64,000 bases of DNA from Piper betle (lineage: Eukaryota; Streptophyta; Magnoliopsida; Piperales; Piperaceae). Positions 33,716-45,527 of this stretch are shown piece after piece. Numbering within the stretch: the first letter of the stretch is position 1; each line of letters starts with the position of its first letter. The position numbers and the translations under genes were made by a program. The DNA lies in contig JAURVB010009608.1 in the NCBI GenBank assembly GCA_033002965.1, positions 241,244 to 305,243 on the forward strand, given 5' to 3'. Below the pieces are notes generated by a model, which saw only the letters and a list, made by a program, of their open reading frames with translations, was not told the origin of the DNA and did not search any database.

Positions 33716-34147
33716 GCCAACGATTCTTAGTTATGATTCTTAGTTACGATTCTTAGTTTGGCCAGTACTAATGTACTATGTGAGAATTAATGTTGTAGTG
33801 GTGCTACCAATTCCTTCACTGATTTGATGAACTCGTACATGTTGCTGCCAGTTTCATGGACTGATAACCCTATTAAATGAAGGAAGTTAATTACTTGCAC
33901 TTACATGGGAGCATTCTTTTTAGGTTTATGTCGGGAGAAGCAAAAAAAGAAAAAGAAAAGCTCATAATAAATGAAATTTAATTCATTTTTTTGCAATTAA
34001 ATTTGAGAATTGGTGTGTTCAATGTTCTCGGCGAGATAAGTAGCTAAGTACCACTTTATAACACATGGATCAATTTTTTTTTTTTACATGGATCAGTTTT
34101 CAAAGCACAAAAAGACTTGAGGTTTGAAATTTTTGCATCTTTTGACA

Positions 34148-34199
<52 letters not shown>

Positions 34200-34698
34200 C
34201 TTTTATTCCATTCTGTAGGTTGAAGATTTTACTGCTTACACGCAATAACTAACGTAGGCTGCTTAATTCCTTCGCTGATTCACCAGCTGTTGCATCAATG
34301 GCGCAGATGGGTTGGAATTAACCTATATCCCTCCCAGGGCAAGAACAACCATCTTTCTCACAAAAACCACCTTCGTGTGTCCAATTAGAGTCACCACCGG
34401 CTATCCAGCTTTCCTACCAAAAACTATTTCAGATCCTTTCTCTTATGTAATCTGGGCCACAAGCCCCACGCCAGGCAACCCCATGACTTGCATTTGCCCA
34501 TTTCCTTGCCTTCTCTTCTTTCATTATACCTCTCCATTTCTTCTTTATCTTTTCCCACACCCTGTAGGGATGGACATCACCATTCATGACTTCTTAAATG
34601 TAAATTAAATGATCGTGGGTCTTTCTATATCCATGATGAGATGTAGATATTATCAAAACAGCTATAGCTGCATGGCATGTGAATAATCACTATTCAAT
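33716..34698. other. Intergenic, with a long TA microsatellite
   Basis: No gene is supported. A (TA)n run at 34150-34196 is the main feature. The plus-strand frame 34312-34608 has no recognisable motif. A distal exon of the minus-strand gene at 34.7 kb could lie here, but I could not identify one. Confidence 0.4.
34150..34196. repeat. (TA)n microsatellite
   Basis: An uninterrupted run of TA of about 46 bp. Confidence 0.95.
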
Positions 34699-35771
34699 TT
34701 AGTTTGAAGTTACCTCTTCAACTCTTGTTGCGGGCTTCTCGTCAAAGCTGGAAGAATTGGATCCACCCGAATTACAGCTTGTGAATGAGCCCTCTTTGGC
34801 AGCAGCCGTTGTACCAAGGCTACTATTGCTGCTACTAACATCAAATCCCGGCAAATTGCTCTGTATGCCCGCATCTTTGGTAGGCAACCTCTGTTTCCTC
34901 GCCCTCAACTTATCTACCGCTGGAGTCAAATCATTGAATTGAAAGAATTTAAGACGTTAGTAGTTCATGAATGGGACAGAAGGTCACATATCATATAGTA
35001 TTTATCATTGTGTTGGGAAGTACATGAGCATACCTTCAATTCGAGGTTGTGTTACTTCGTATTTCATGCCGACCCTAGTCTGCACAAGGTGTGCATTTGA
35101 GAAGAAAAGAGGGCCTGAACGGGTGAGCCTCTCTGAAACTGCAGGGTGAGCCCTTTCACTCAGGGCCTTGGAAGACAAACACTCCATTGGCACTTCCCCT
35201 GAGTGTGGATTGCTTATGTACTTCTCGGCCTCATTCCATTTAAATGACAAGTATTCCCGCTTATTTATCGACCTTGCTTGCAAAGCTACCCACCAAATAA
35301 CAAGTATCAGGTGCTAGTTAAATGACAAGTATTCCCCCACCTTGCTTAAGTGAATATAAGAGCTAGCACTTTTGGCAAATTATGTTTAGTATCAGGTGCT
35401 AGTTTTTTCTTACCTTTCAACGGTTTTGTGATGGAGTACGTAGATGGGTCGATTTGGTCTGCCAAGAAGAAACTTAAAATGTTACAACAAATGTCAAATT
35501 CTCTTAGTTATAGCCATCATTAATTGCCAGAATGAAATAGTGCATGTAGTACCTCCAGAGATGTAGCCGGGGAGGAAGCTGTGCTGCACGTGTTTGCTAC
35601 ATTTCTGAAAGACATTGTACCCTCCCTAAAGCTCGTCAAATTCGAAGCCGAAAATCTTCTTGGTTTTGTGGTCTTCCCGACGACATAAGCCTTCATCAAG
35701 AACGGGGAGTCTCCAAAGCCATGACAATGTGAATCTCCTCTTCTCCTGGAACCAACATTGGCAACTTCCAT
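34699..35771 (-). CDS. Plant protein of unknown function (about four exons)
   Basis: I do not recognise a named family. The minus-strand exons appear to be 35771-35553, a ~44-bp exon at about 35459-35416, one from about 35288 to 35039, and one from about 34923 to 34699. Exon 1 starts MEVANVGSRRRGD with FGDSPFLMKAYVVGK. The third exon holds the most conserved-looking text, LQARSINKREYLSFKWNEAE, KYISNPHSGEVPMECLSS and KALSERAH. The last is Ser-rich with KDAGIQSNLPG and stops after EEVTSN, although GAG|GTAACT there could also be a donor to a further exon. The product is soluble, basic and Ser-rich, with no signal peptide or membrane helix. The frame from exon 1 to the 44-bp exon does not join cleanly, so the model or the gene is imperfect there. 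Confidence 0.6.
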
Positions 35772-37999
35772 GTCACGGAGAGACCAGAAGAACGTAACGC
35801 AGTGAACTGCAGTTTGCTAGATGGAAGAGGTGCACAATTTCTCGAAACAGGAGTGACTGTTTAAACTTCAAATTTCCCCGGAATTTCTGCAATCTCATTA
35901 CTGCACACCAATTTATTTGTCCTTTTGTCTCAACTCTATCTCTTAAGATTTGGGCGGGAATCAGATTTGGCTACGTAAAGTTGTTTTCAGTGTGCAGGGA
36001 TTGAGTAGAGTGGTCATCAAACTGTGAGAAGGTAGCATGTATTTGCGTTCATGGCATGTGGTCGGGATTCAAGTGTGAGGGAACGTATGCTTGCATTGCC
36101 GTGGCCTTGTCAATGTCATCCGGCCCACGCATTGGGTAATAGATTTTCAGAAGGCCGAAACAGTTGGGAGATAAAACCATGGATGGGGTCCTGGGTGGTC
36201 TCAGAAACGGGAATTGCTTTTGGCTATGGGTCGGGCTTCATTAAATTTGTAAGAAATTTGAACTGTTGTCTGTCGCTTGCTGCTTCAATTGTGTTCAGTA
36301 ATGCTCAAACAGTTTATTTATTTTTCTGATGGATATGTGAATGTGAATGAATCTATCACACTTAAGATTACAGATGAAGCATCGCCAATATATAGCTCGA
36401 GTTTTTTCAAGTAAACAATAAACCAGAGCACTGTTTTTAGGACGACCACCTTATATAGTTGGCAATGTCCAAACTCATCAAATCGTGTGTATGAGGTTGT
36501 ATGTGTGCCATATGTATGATGTAAGGAAGGGTGAAAGGTGAATAATGGGATAGAACATAAAAAGATGGTACATTTGTTGTGTGATGTGGTCCAGTTACGC
36601 TGTGCTGTGCGCAGTGTGGGCAGACGATATTAGCTACCCGACGATGACATGCAGAGACAGGACAAAACTCAAGGAAAAGGCACAAAAGGACCAGACATGA
36701 TTCCAATCGTACCTACGTTTAGGCGTCAAAAAAACTAATGCAAGTTGGAGATAGGCACATGGCAGGCCGCACCATACAGAGTTTTTGGAATGCGGCCTTA
36801 GGCAGCTCAAAACATGTACCTCACTTCGGCCCAGAGGGCGATGACGCAATGAGTATCAAAGCTTTGAAGCTTGAAAGTTAGCTGGAGTTGAGGAGGACGC
36901 CATCTACGTCAAAAACATTGATACTTTGAGACGAAGAGACGGGCATGTCAGTGTGAATGGGAAGGATCCAATCATCCAAGAAGTTTACAATTAAGAGGCT
37001 AAATCTACAGTAAAAAACAAAAGAGATGGAAGTGGATGTCGTTTGAATTGCCAAGCCCTGCCTAAACAAAATCTTCAACTCTGTTTTAAAATTTCGTGGC
37101 CCTGAAAATAAGCTTCAAATCTGTGTCGTTTGGATGCAGGGGCGTGTGCCAAAATTAATTATTTCAGGTTTTCATCACGCTTTTGCGTTGGAAGTGTATC
37201 ATTAGGAACCAACAGTTGAATCTGCTCCCATTTCTGAGACTACATGAAGTAACAAAATACATAATATGATGTAAGTGCATACTAAACGCTTTTATTTATA
37301 TCTAAGATGCAAGTCGTCAGCTCAACGCTACTATATTTTTTCATATTAGTGTGATTGACTCATTATATTCTCTACCTAAATCAGGTTTAGTAGCACCTTC
37401 TCAATTCGGTCTAAACCACAACTGAGTAGAAAAAGTGATTAGACTCAAAACTACGTGTTGTTATTTTTTCCTTTTTAGTAATATTCAGTTAAGTTCCGTT
37501 TGTGGTTGCATATGATCAATCCAAAGCCCGACAAAATGGAAGGTGCCGTTATAATTTTGTCATTTATAATTGTATTAAATCTAATTTAAAATTTAGGGTT
37601 CTAGAAACGTATTGAGTATCAGGCCATAAAATAAGAGAAAAATAAAAGTTTCGGTTTATCATCTTGTTTATGTCCACTTATGGCTAGCTAATGAAAATAC
37701 CTTTATTAAAGGCACCAATATATTCGACTAATTTAATTAATTTTGTTATCATTTTGATTTAATAAATTTTAAATGAGATGATTATATCTCAAACGGATTA
37801 ATTCAGTTTGTGCAAATCTAGTTAGAAAATTAATCTACTACTTAATTTGATTTTAACCACGTCCACCTTTACCTCCGGGTATTAATTTAGTTTTCTTTAC
37901 AAATAAAAAAAGTTTGTTTTATTAAGTGTTTTTTTTTCCAATATTTGTTTTTAATTAACGGTTTGGTTTGGTTCAGACATTAAGTAATGCCGGCCCGGA
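35772..37999. other. Intergenic region
   Basis: This spacer lies between the divergent gene at 34.7-35.8 kb and NOG1, so both promoters should be in it. Open frames at 36051-36329 and 36437-37078 lack motifs. The right part, 37200-37950, is AT-rich. Confidence 0.45.
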
Positions 38000-38730
38000 T
38001 AAAACCCTATGGATCAAAACCCCTTCTCTTCCACTTTTCCTCCTCTAAACCCTAACAATCTCCGCCGGCGGCGGCGGACCTTGCTTCTGTGGATTTGACT
38101 TGGTGAGCACTCCCTTGGCTTATCTGATTCATAAATTTTGATGCTTTTGGCTGTGAGGTTGTCGTCTTATGATTGTTGATTGGTTTTCATATGGCACAAA
38201 GAACATCCGTTTATGGAATTCGATTTTTTTTTTTTGGATTTGCAACTGTTAAGGATGTGAGTTTATGCATGAAAGACTGGAAATTTTATTCCCTTCTCTT
38301 ATAGGTACTATCATTTGTTCTTACAAATTGGTTATTTTATCCATCCCCACCACCCCCCCAAAAAAAACAAGCTGGGTTGGATCTTTTGAATATGTGTATC
38401 AGTTTGTTGTTTTTTGAACTCATTAGTAGTTTAAATGGGACATTGGGTAAGAAAAAGATAAGAATTTATGCTCAAAGATATATTCGTTTCATCTTAGTTC
38501 TTGATGTTAAACTCGTGCAGATTAGTTTTATTTCCATTACAGGAGATTAACTTTAACCTTTAGAAAGTGTGTTTTGTTGAGACTTGTTGAATTTGGCCTT
38601 GAGTTAAGTAGCTGGACAGAAAGCATGATTTGTATTTTACTTTAGTTTAACTGTTCCTTTTCTTGTATTTGCCCTTTTGAGAATAGACTGTTCAGGCCGT
38701 GCAGCTGCTATAATCAGTTTATTATAAAGG
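38000..38730 (+). other. NOG1 5' leader with intron
   Basis: The conserved-looking leader TAAACCCTAAC is at about 38045. A donor at TTG|GTGAGCAC (38103) opens an intron rich in T. An acceptor near 38694 (TGTTCAG) or 38703 (GTGCAG) ends it shortly before the ATG at 38731. An intron in the 5' untranslated region with an intronless coding region is inferred from these signals. Confidence 0.55.
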
Positions 38731-40761
38731 ATGGTTCAGTACAATTTCAAAAAGATCACTGTGGTTCCTTCTGGCAAGGATTTCATTGACATAATTCTGT
38801 CACGAACTCAAAGACAGACTCCTACAGTTGTCCATAAGGGCTATGCAATTTCCCGGCTGCGCCAGTTTTACATGAGAAAAGTTAAATTTACCCAGCAGAA
38901 TTTTCATGAAAAGCTATCCTTGATTATTGATGAGTTTCCTAGGTTAGATGATATCCATCCATTTTATGGTGACCTCCTTCACGTCCTCTATAATAAGGAC
39001 CATTACAAACTCGCCCTTGGCCAGATAAACACTGCAAGGAATATCATCGGCAAAATTGCAAAAGATTATGTGAGGTTGTTGAAGTATGGCGACTCTCTTT
39101 ATCGGTGCAAGTCATTGAAAGTTGCTGCTCTTGGGCGAATGTGCACAGTTGTAAAGAGAATTGGGCCTAGTTTAGCTTATCTGGAGCAGATCCGGCAGCA
39201 TATGGCAAGGCTTCCTTCCATTGACCCTAACACTAGGACTATTCTGATATGTGGATACCCTAATGTGGGCAAAAGTTCGTTTATAAATAAAATTACCAGG
39301 GCTGATGTTGATGTCCAGCCCTATGCTTTTACTACAAAGTCTTTATTTGTGGGCCATACGGACTACAAATATTTGAGGTACCAGGTTATTGACACGCCTG
39401 GGATATTGGATCGTCCATTTGAGGACAGAAATATAATAGAGATGTGTAGTATTACTGCCTTGGCTCATTTGAGAGCAGCAATACTTTTCTTCTTGGATGT
39501 CTCCGGATCTTGTGGGTACAGCATCTCCCAGCAAGCAGCATTGTTTCATAGCATCAAATCACTTTTTATGAACAAACCCCTCATAATTGTTTGTAACAAG
39601 ATTGATTTGCAACCACTGGATGGACTTCCAGAAGAAGATGCAAAGTTGATCACAGAAATGAAGGCTGAGGCTGCCAAGACTTTGGTTGGACAAGCCGGTG
39701 AAGCAGATGAGAGTCAAATACTTCTGCCCATGAGCACTTTGACTGAGGAAGGAGTGATTGCAGCGAAGAATGCAGCTTGTGAGAGGCTATTAGACCAAAG
39801 GGTAGAAGTCAAAATGAAATCCAAAAAGATGAATGATTTTCTGAATCGGGTTCATGTTGCAATGCCCAAACAACGCGACAACAAAGAACGTCCTGTGTGT
39901 ATTCCTCAAGCGATTCTGGAATTAAAACAGAAAAAGGCTGAGAAGGAAGAAAAGAAGAAACTTGAGAGAGATCTGGAAAATGAGAATGGTGGTGCTGGTG
40001 TATACTCTTCCAATTTGAAGAAACATTACATTTTAGCCAATGATGAGTGGAAGGAGGATGTGATGCCAGAGATTTTGGATGGGCACAACGTATATGATTT
40101 TGTTGACCCTGATATACTGCAGAGGTTGGAAGAGCTGGAGAGAGATGAAGGGTTTAGACTTGAAGGAGAGGTTGAAGAGGAAGATCTTGAGATGGATGGA
40201 CAAGAACTGACCCCAGAGGAGAAGGATGCATTGGCTGCAATTAGAAAGAAGAAAAGTTTGCTCATTCAGGAGCACAGAATGAAGAAAAGCACTGCAGAGA
40301 GTAGGCCAATTGTACCAAGAAAATTTGACAAAGAACGGAAGTTTACTGCAAAAAGGATGGGCAGAGAACTATCACGACTAGGGATGGACCCAACTGCAGC
40401 TGTTAATCGTGCCCGATCAATATCTCGAGGTAGGAAGAGGGACAGATCACCTGGAACAGATAATGAAGGCGATGCTATGGACATTGATGATGGTAATGCT
40501 AACAAGAAATTGAGAACAAGGTCAAGATCACGCTCTATGTCACGGTCTAGGTCCCTGTCTAGGGCTCCAAGTGAAGTTGTTCCAGGTGAGGGTTTTAAAG
40601 ACTCAGCTCAAAAGCTGAAGGCGCTGAAGTTGGGAAAGAAGGCAGTGAAGAAGAGGAATAGGGACGCAAGAAAGGGAGAGGCGGACAGGGTCATTCCTAA
40701 TCTTAAACCAAAGCATTTGTTCTCTGGGAAGAGATCAACTGGGAAGACAGATCGCCGGTGA
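38731..40761 (+). CDS. NOG1: Nucleolar GTP-binding protein 1 (NOG1)
   Basis: OBG-related GTPase that acts in late assembly of the 60S ribosomal subunit in the nucleolus. The coding region is a single open frame of 676 residues, close to the usual plant NOG1 length. The N-terminal helical domain starts MVQYNFKKITVVPSGKDFID. The GTPase domain has G1 GYPNVGKSSF at residues 175-184, G3 DTPGIL at about 221 and G4 NKID at about 289. The C-terminal third is highly charged, with KQKKAEKEEKKKLERDLENE, then an acidic stretch and an Arg/Ser tract RSRSRSMSRSRSLSRAPSE. It ends in Lys-rich sequence typical of nucleolar targeting. No lesion is visible. The start is the first methionine and matches the conserved family N-terminus. 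Confidence 0.96.
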   Translation: MVQYNFKKITVVPSGKDFIDIILSRTQRQTPTVVHKGYAISRLRQFYMRKVKFTQQNFHEKLSLIIDEFPRLDDIHPFYGDLLHVLYNKDHYKLALGQINTARNIIGKIAKDYVRLLKYGDSLYRCKSLKVAALGRMCTVVKRIGPSLAYLEQIRQHMARLPSIDPNTRTILICGYPNVGKSSFINKITRADVDVQPYAFTTKSLFVGHTDYKYLRYQVIDTPGILDRPFEDRNIIEMCSITALAHLRAAILFFLDVSGSCGYSISQQAALFHSIKSLFMNKPLIIVCNKIDLQPLDGLPEEDAKLITEMKAEAAKTLVGQAGEADESQILLPMSTLTEEGVIAAKNAACERLLDQRVEVKMKSKKMNDFLNRVHVAMPKQRDNKERPVCIPQAILELKQKKAEKEEKKKLERDLENENGGAGVYSSNLKKHYILANDEWKEDVMPEILDGHNVYDFVDPDILQRLEELERDEGFRLEGEVEEEDLEMDGQELTPEEKDALAAIRKKKSLLIQEHRMKKSTAESRPIVPRKFDKERKFTAKRMGRELSRLGMDPTAAVNRARSISRGRKRDRSPGTDNEGDAMDIDDGNANKKLRTRSRSRSMSRSRSLSRAPSEVVPGEGFKDSAQKLKALKLGKKAVKKRNRDARKGEADRVIPNLKPKHLFSGKRSTGKTDRR

Positions 40762-40907
40762 TTATTGTCCACTTGAGTTTTCTCTTTTAATCTCGATCAT
40801 CTTGTTGCTTTGTTTGCGTTCTTTTACTTTTTATGCACGAGCGTTTTGTGATAATGAAATTTTGCGAGAAGCTATATATGTAATGCTAGTTTATCGTGTG
40901 CCCTGTG

Positions 40908-41606
40908 TGAGAACTTTTTTTTTTTTCAAAGGCAAGAGGAGGATTTATTTATAAAAGACAGCCTTGCTACAAAGAGCCTACGAGGGGGCTTGTATACACC
41001 AGCAAGTAAGGCATACAACTTTTACAAACCAAACCTAGCCATCATTCCTTGGAAACCAAACACAAACGCCATAACATAACTGATAAAAATTCACAACCCT
41101 CTCACGCCCCCTTTCATGATCAAGATAGGTAGCAAGTTTAAAAGGAAGAAGCAAGGCAACCATAATTGATGCAAGATCAAGGGAAACTGCGAAGTAAATG
41201 TTGCAAGCAACAAACCTGCAGAACGTGTCCCTGAAACACGCCATCATATCTCGGAAACCCGAGACGGCCAAACATTGGAGATCAACTCCGGGCACTGATG
41301 GAAGAGGACCCATCCATGGGTTGTCAGGGTGGATACGTACAGATGGAAAGGATAAAAGCCTTTCATCAAAGATAGCAGTCATGCTACAACAATCAAACCT
41401 GATAACTTAACAACCGTAAAAGAAAGTAACAGAGAACAAAAAGTGATCACTGTCGAAACAAGCAATAGAAAGAAACCCTTGGTCATCGACGAAGGCTGGA
41501 GAACAAGTCAGAGAGAACCGAAGAAGGAATAGATCTCGCTGGAATCGGCCGGCAGACGCAAGCAGATTCCGGCCAGATTCCACAGCCGATGTTTGTTGAG
41601 AACTTT
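40908..41606 (-). mobile_element. 5'-truncated retroposon with poly(A) tail, downstream of NOG1
   Basis: A ~680-bp insertion is bracketed by the 10-bp direct repeat TGAGAACTTT at 40908-40917 and 41597-41606. A T-run at 40915-40926 is the poly(A) tail on the minus strand. Two minus-strand open frames (41649-41407 and 41382-41035) have no motif I recognise. The structure fits target-primed insertion of a LINE-type element or of a processed transcript. It sits about 150 bp after the NOG1 stop, so it may affect that gene's 3' end. Confidence 0.75.
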
Positions 41607-42240
41607 GTTTATGTAATAGTCCAATATAATTATCCCTGTGGATGATCATTCATCGTTTACAATTTGGTTTTAGACATGCTGCCATGCTATCTAAATGTCA
41701 ATAGATCAATACCATATTCTGTCAGGATGCCATTGTATCGTTACGTACCTACTGATCTTTAACCGGACATCTTAAGAGATTCACTGTGTAAAATATCTTT
41801 CCTATGGTGCATTTTGTACGTTGTTCATACGGGTTTTTTTAGCGATATATTTACTTCATGTATAAATGTATTAGTATCATTTGAATGGACTTCAGATGAA
41901 AACTAAATTACGAAGCTAATACACTGAATTTTTGTAACCAACAATTCACTGAATTTTGTAGGAATCTTCTGATTAGTCCATTCCCATTTTGCAACCATGT
42001 TAGCCACTCCTGCCATTATTTGCATGCGCATTCTTGACATTTGTTTTTTTTCTTAACTTCGTACCTAATAATTGTAAATTCTGCCAATGTGGTCTCAGAT
42101 CTATATAAAGGGGGAGGGTTGACATCAGAAGGATAATTGGGCATTCAAAATTTAGCTATTCCTAAGTCAGATATCTTAGTCCTAATACTTCTGGGCATTG
42201 GACAAAGAAGAAGCACACTCTTATAGTTGTTGTCTTATTA

Positions 42241-42242
<2 letters not shown>
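41607..42242. other. Intergenic region
   Basis: AT-rich spacer with no gene or definite repeat seen. Confidence 0.4.

Positions 42243-42280
<38 letters not shown>
42243..42280. repeat. (TTA)n microsatellite
   Basis: A clean run of about twelve TTA units. Confidence 0.95.
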
Positions 42281-42539
42281 ACGATAATTATTTTGTTTTT
42301 TCAATAATATAGTTAGTTCCTTTTGATACTCTAAATTTTGATTCATGTTAAACATCCTCACATCTATGACAGAGCTTTACCTCAAGTCTCCTATCTATGA
42401 CTTAAACTCATCCCCACCTCATGGTGGAAAATTTTTAGTCATGCCCCATTTGCTCCCTCTTTTGATTGAACCACTTTGATCTTACGTGGACTTCCACTAA
42501 CCATCATAACAAATAGAAAAGTTAACTTTGTTTTGAATT

Positions 42540-44760
42540 GAAAAAAAATTTGGTTAATCTCGCAATGTAAACTTGGTTGGCATCACTTAAAAAATACACA
42601 TGCATGAAATTTTATCTTTTATTATATATCTACTTGAAAATTCAATAAAAACTTGTAAAAAAACTCGGTTCTGATAACTTGAAAATATATATATATGCAC
42701 AAAATTTTGCTTTCATTATATATTAACTTGAAAGCTTCATAAGAACTTATAAAGAAACTCGACTGGTATAACTTAAAAACTCACATTCATGAAATTTTAT
42801 CATCTATTATTTATTAACTTGAAGACCCAATAAAACTTATAGACCTGGTTGATAAATAACTAAAAAAACCAACTTACAAGAAATTTTATTTTCTATTGTA
42901 TATTAATTTGAAAAACCAATAAGAACTTATAGAGAAATTCGCATCATATAACTTGGAAAGATGAAAATTTATCTTCTATTATAAATTAACTTGAAGATTG
43001 AATAAGAACTTACAGGAGATACTTAGTTATCATAACTTGAAAAACCTACACATACGAAATTTTATATTCCATTACATATTCACTTAAAAACCCAATAAAA
43101 ATTTATAAAGAAACTCGGTTCTTATAACTCAAAAACCCACATGCACAAAGGTTTATCTTCTATTATATATCAACTTAAAAACTCAATAAAAACTTCTAAA
43201 GAAACTTGGTTGGTATAACTTAAAAATCCTACATGCATGAAATTTTATATTTTATTATATGTTAACTTGAAGACTCAATAAGAATTATAGAAAAACTCAA
43301 TTCTAATAATTTGAAAAACCTACATGAACAAAATTTTATCATCCATTATATATTAACTTGAAAACTTAAAAGAACTTATACAGAAACTCAGTTGCATGCA
43401 TGAAATTTTATCTTTCATTATATTTTAATTTAAGAATTTTAATAAAAACTTATAAAAAAATTCGATTGACATAAATTAAAAAACTCACATGCACAAAATT
43501 TTATATTATATTATATATTAACTTGAAGACCTAACAAAAACTCAAAGAGTAACTCAGATGTCACAACTCGAAAAACCTACATAAACGAAACAAGAACTTA
43601 GAGATTAAGTTGGTAGGCACAACTAAAAAAATCTACAATTTTGTGTTGTGGGTTTTTTAGGTTACACCTACTGAGTTTCATTATACATTCTTATTGAATT
43701 TTTTAGTTTTTTTGTTATTTTGGGTTGTGTCAGTCAGGTTTTATAAGTCACTAATTGTATATATAGAAATTAGCTAATATATGATGAAATATTCAATTTT
43801 ATTCATGTGAGGTTTTTTTAGGTTATATCAACTAAGTTGCACTAAGGTTCTTATTAGATTTTTAAATTTTTTGTGTTTTTTAGGTTGTGCCATTTAGGTT
43901 TCATTAGAGTCATTAATTGTGTACAAAACAACTTAGCTAATATATAATAGAATATACAATTTTGTTCACGCAAGTTTTTGTAGTTACACAAATCAAGCCT
44001 TACTTTAGTGTTGCAATTTGGGTTTTCACAAAAGTTATTACATATGTACAAAAAACCTAACTAATATATCATGAAAGATAAAATTACGTGCACATTTTTA
44101 AGTTATACCAACCAAATTTCTTCATAATTTTTTATTGGACTTTCCGGTTAATATACAATAGAAAATAAAATTCCATACAAGTGGATTTTTTTAGTTATGC
44201 CAACCGAGTTTTTCTATAAATTCTTATTGGGTCTTCAAATTAGCATATAATAGAAAATAAAATTTTGTACATGTGGCTTTTTAAGTTATACCAACTAAAT
44301 TTTTTTATAAGTTTTTATTGAGTTTTCAAGTTGATATATAATAAAAGGTTAAATTTCATACATATTCATTTTTCAAGATACGAAAACCGAATCTTTTTAT
44401 AAGTTTTTATTAAGTTTTCAAGTGAAAATATAATGGAAAAATAAAATTTCACACATGTGAGTTTTTTAAGTTATGTCAACCAAATTTCTTTATAAGTTAT
44501 TATTAAAATTTTCAAGTTAATATATATTAAAAGATAAAATTTCGTGTATGTAACCTTTTTGAGTTACACCAATTGAGTTGTTCTACATGTTCTCAATGAA
44601 TTTTAGACTTCTGTGGCTCTTTAGGTTGTGCCCTCTATATAAAACTCATTGAGTGCATATAAAAAATATACTTAATATATAATAGATATACATTTTTGTG
44701 CATACGGGTTTTTCATGTTTTATCAACTAAATTCTAATGTTAGGTTATGCGAGTTCTATT
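42540..44760. repeat. ~92-bp satellite array in mirror-image orientation
   Basis: Diverged tandem units of about 92 bp fill this block. From 42540 to about 43640 they read ACTTGAAAAACCYACATGCA, GAAATTTTATCTTYTATTAT and ATTAACTTGAAAACYCAATA. Unit starts include 42585, 42677, 42771, 42859, 42951, 43035, 43127, 43218 and 43309. From about 43640 to 44760 the same sequence runs in the opposite direction, with starts near 44093, 44186, 44278, 44370, 44462 and 44553. No coding frame is present. Confidence 0.88.
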
Positions 44761-45527
44761 TTGGTACAAAATAGAGTTAATTATTCTATTTGTTGAGATG
44801 GTTAATGGGGGGTCTAAGTAGATTCCAAACGACCAAGGGCTCAATCAAATAGGGTGAAAAATACTAAACTTGGCTAAAAATTTTTCCCCCATGGATGCCC
44901 TTAAACCTGCCTTCCACTGGGCTCGCCAGCGCCTCTTCCTCGCATCACCGCCACCACCTTCCCCTACTTCCAGTATCCTCCCTCGCCCACCTCGTCCCCT
45001 TTCTAAATCGGATTAACAAATAGCTTGGCATAAAAACTGCAAGAGAACACTCCTACCAAATGAAATTAAGGAAATCACAAATAACTTCAAGAAAACGGCA
45101 AGATTCGACACTCCAAACTAATGTAATTTAGGACAGTCCATACCATGATGGATTGGATGTGTATGAAATTTACAGAACTCGAAACTCAAACTCTACAGCG
45201 CAAATTGCCCGCTCAACCCTCCCAATATGTACCATCTAATTATAGAAGCGCCCTGCACAAGTAGAACAATTGCAAGGGCTCTCTCTGTATAACAACAATA
45301 ATACTATTAGGTAACAATAATGGTTGTCAACTGGGCACTTCACGCTAATGTAAGTCTACAAAGCTCTCTAAGAAATAGAAAATAAAGTACTACTCTCTAT
45401 TTACTTGAAGTGCGTGTGGTAAGCTTCTACCAGATTATGCTACATTGGAAATATTATTTGTAGGCACAGATGCAAGTACTTTTAAACAAAAATATTACAT
45501 GCTAACAGCCTTTAAAGAATAATTTAC
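44761..45527. other. Intergenic, downstream of MetAP1 relic
   Basis: The final coding exon of the MetAP1 relic should lie here if present, but its motifs were not found. A short C-rich patch at about 44890-45000 is the only compositional feature. Confidence 0.4.

Noticed and set aside
36051..37078. Small genes upstream of NOG1
   Set aside because: Frames of 66-92 codons with no motif, no splice context and no conserved composition.
42540..44760. CRISPR-like array
   Set aside because: Units are adjacent and diverged without unique spacers, and the host is a plant nuclear genome.
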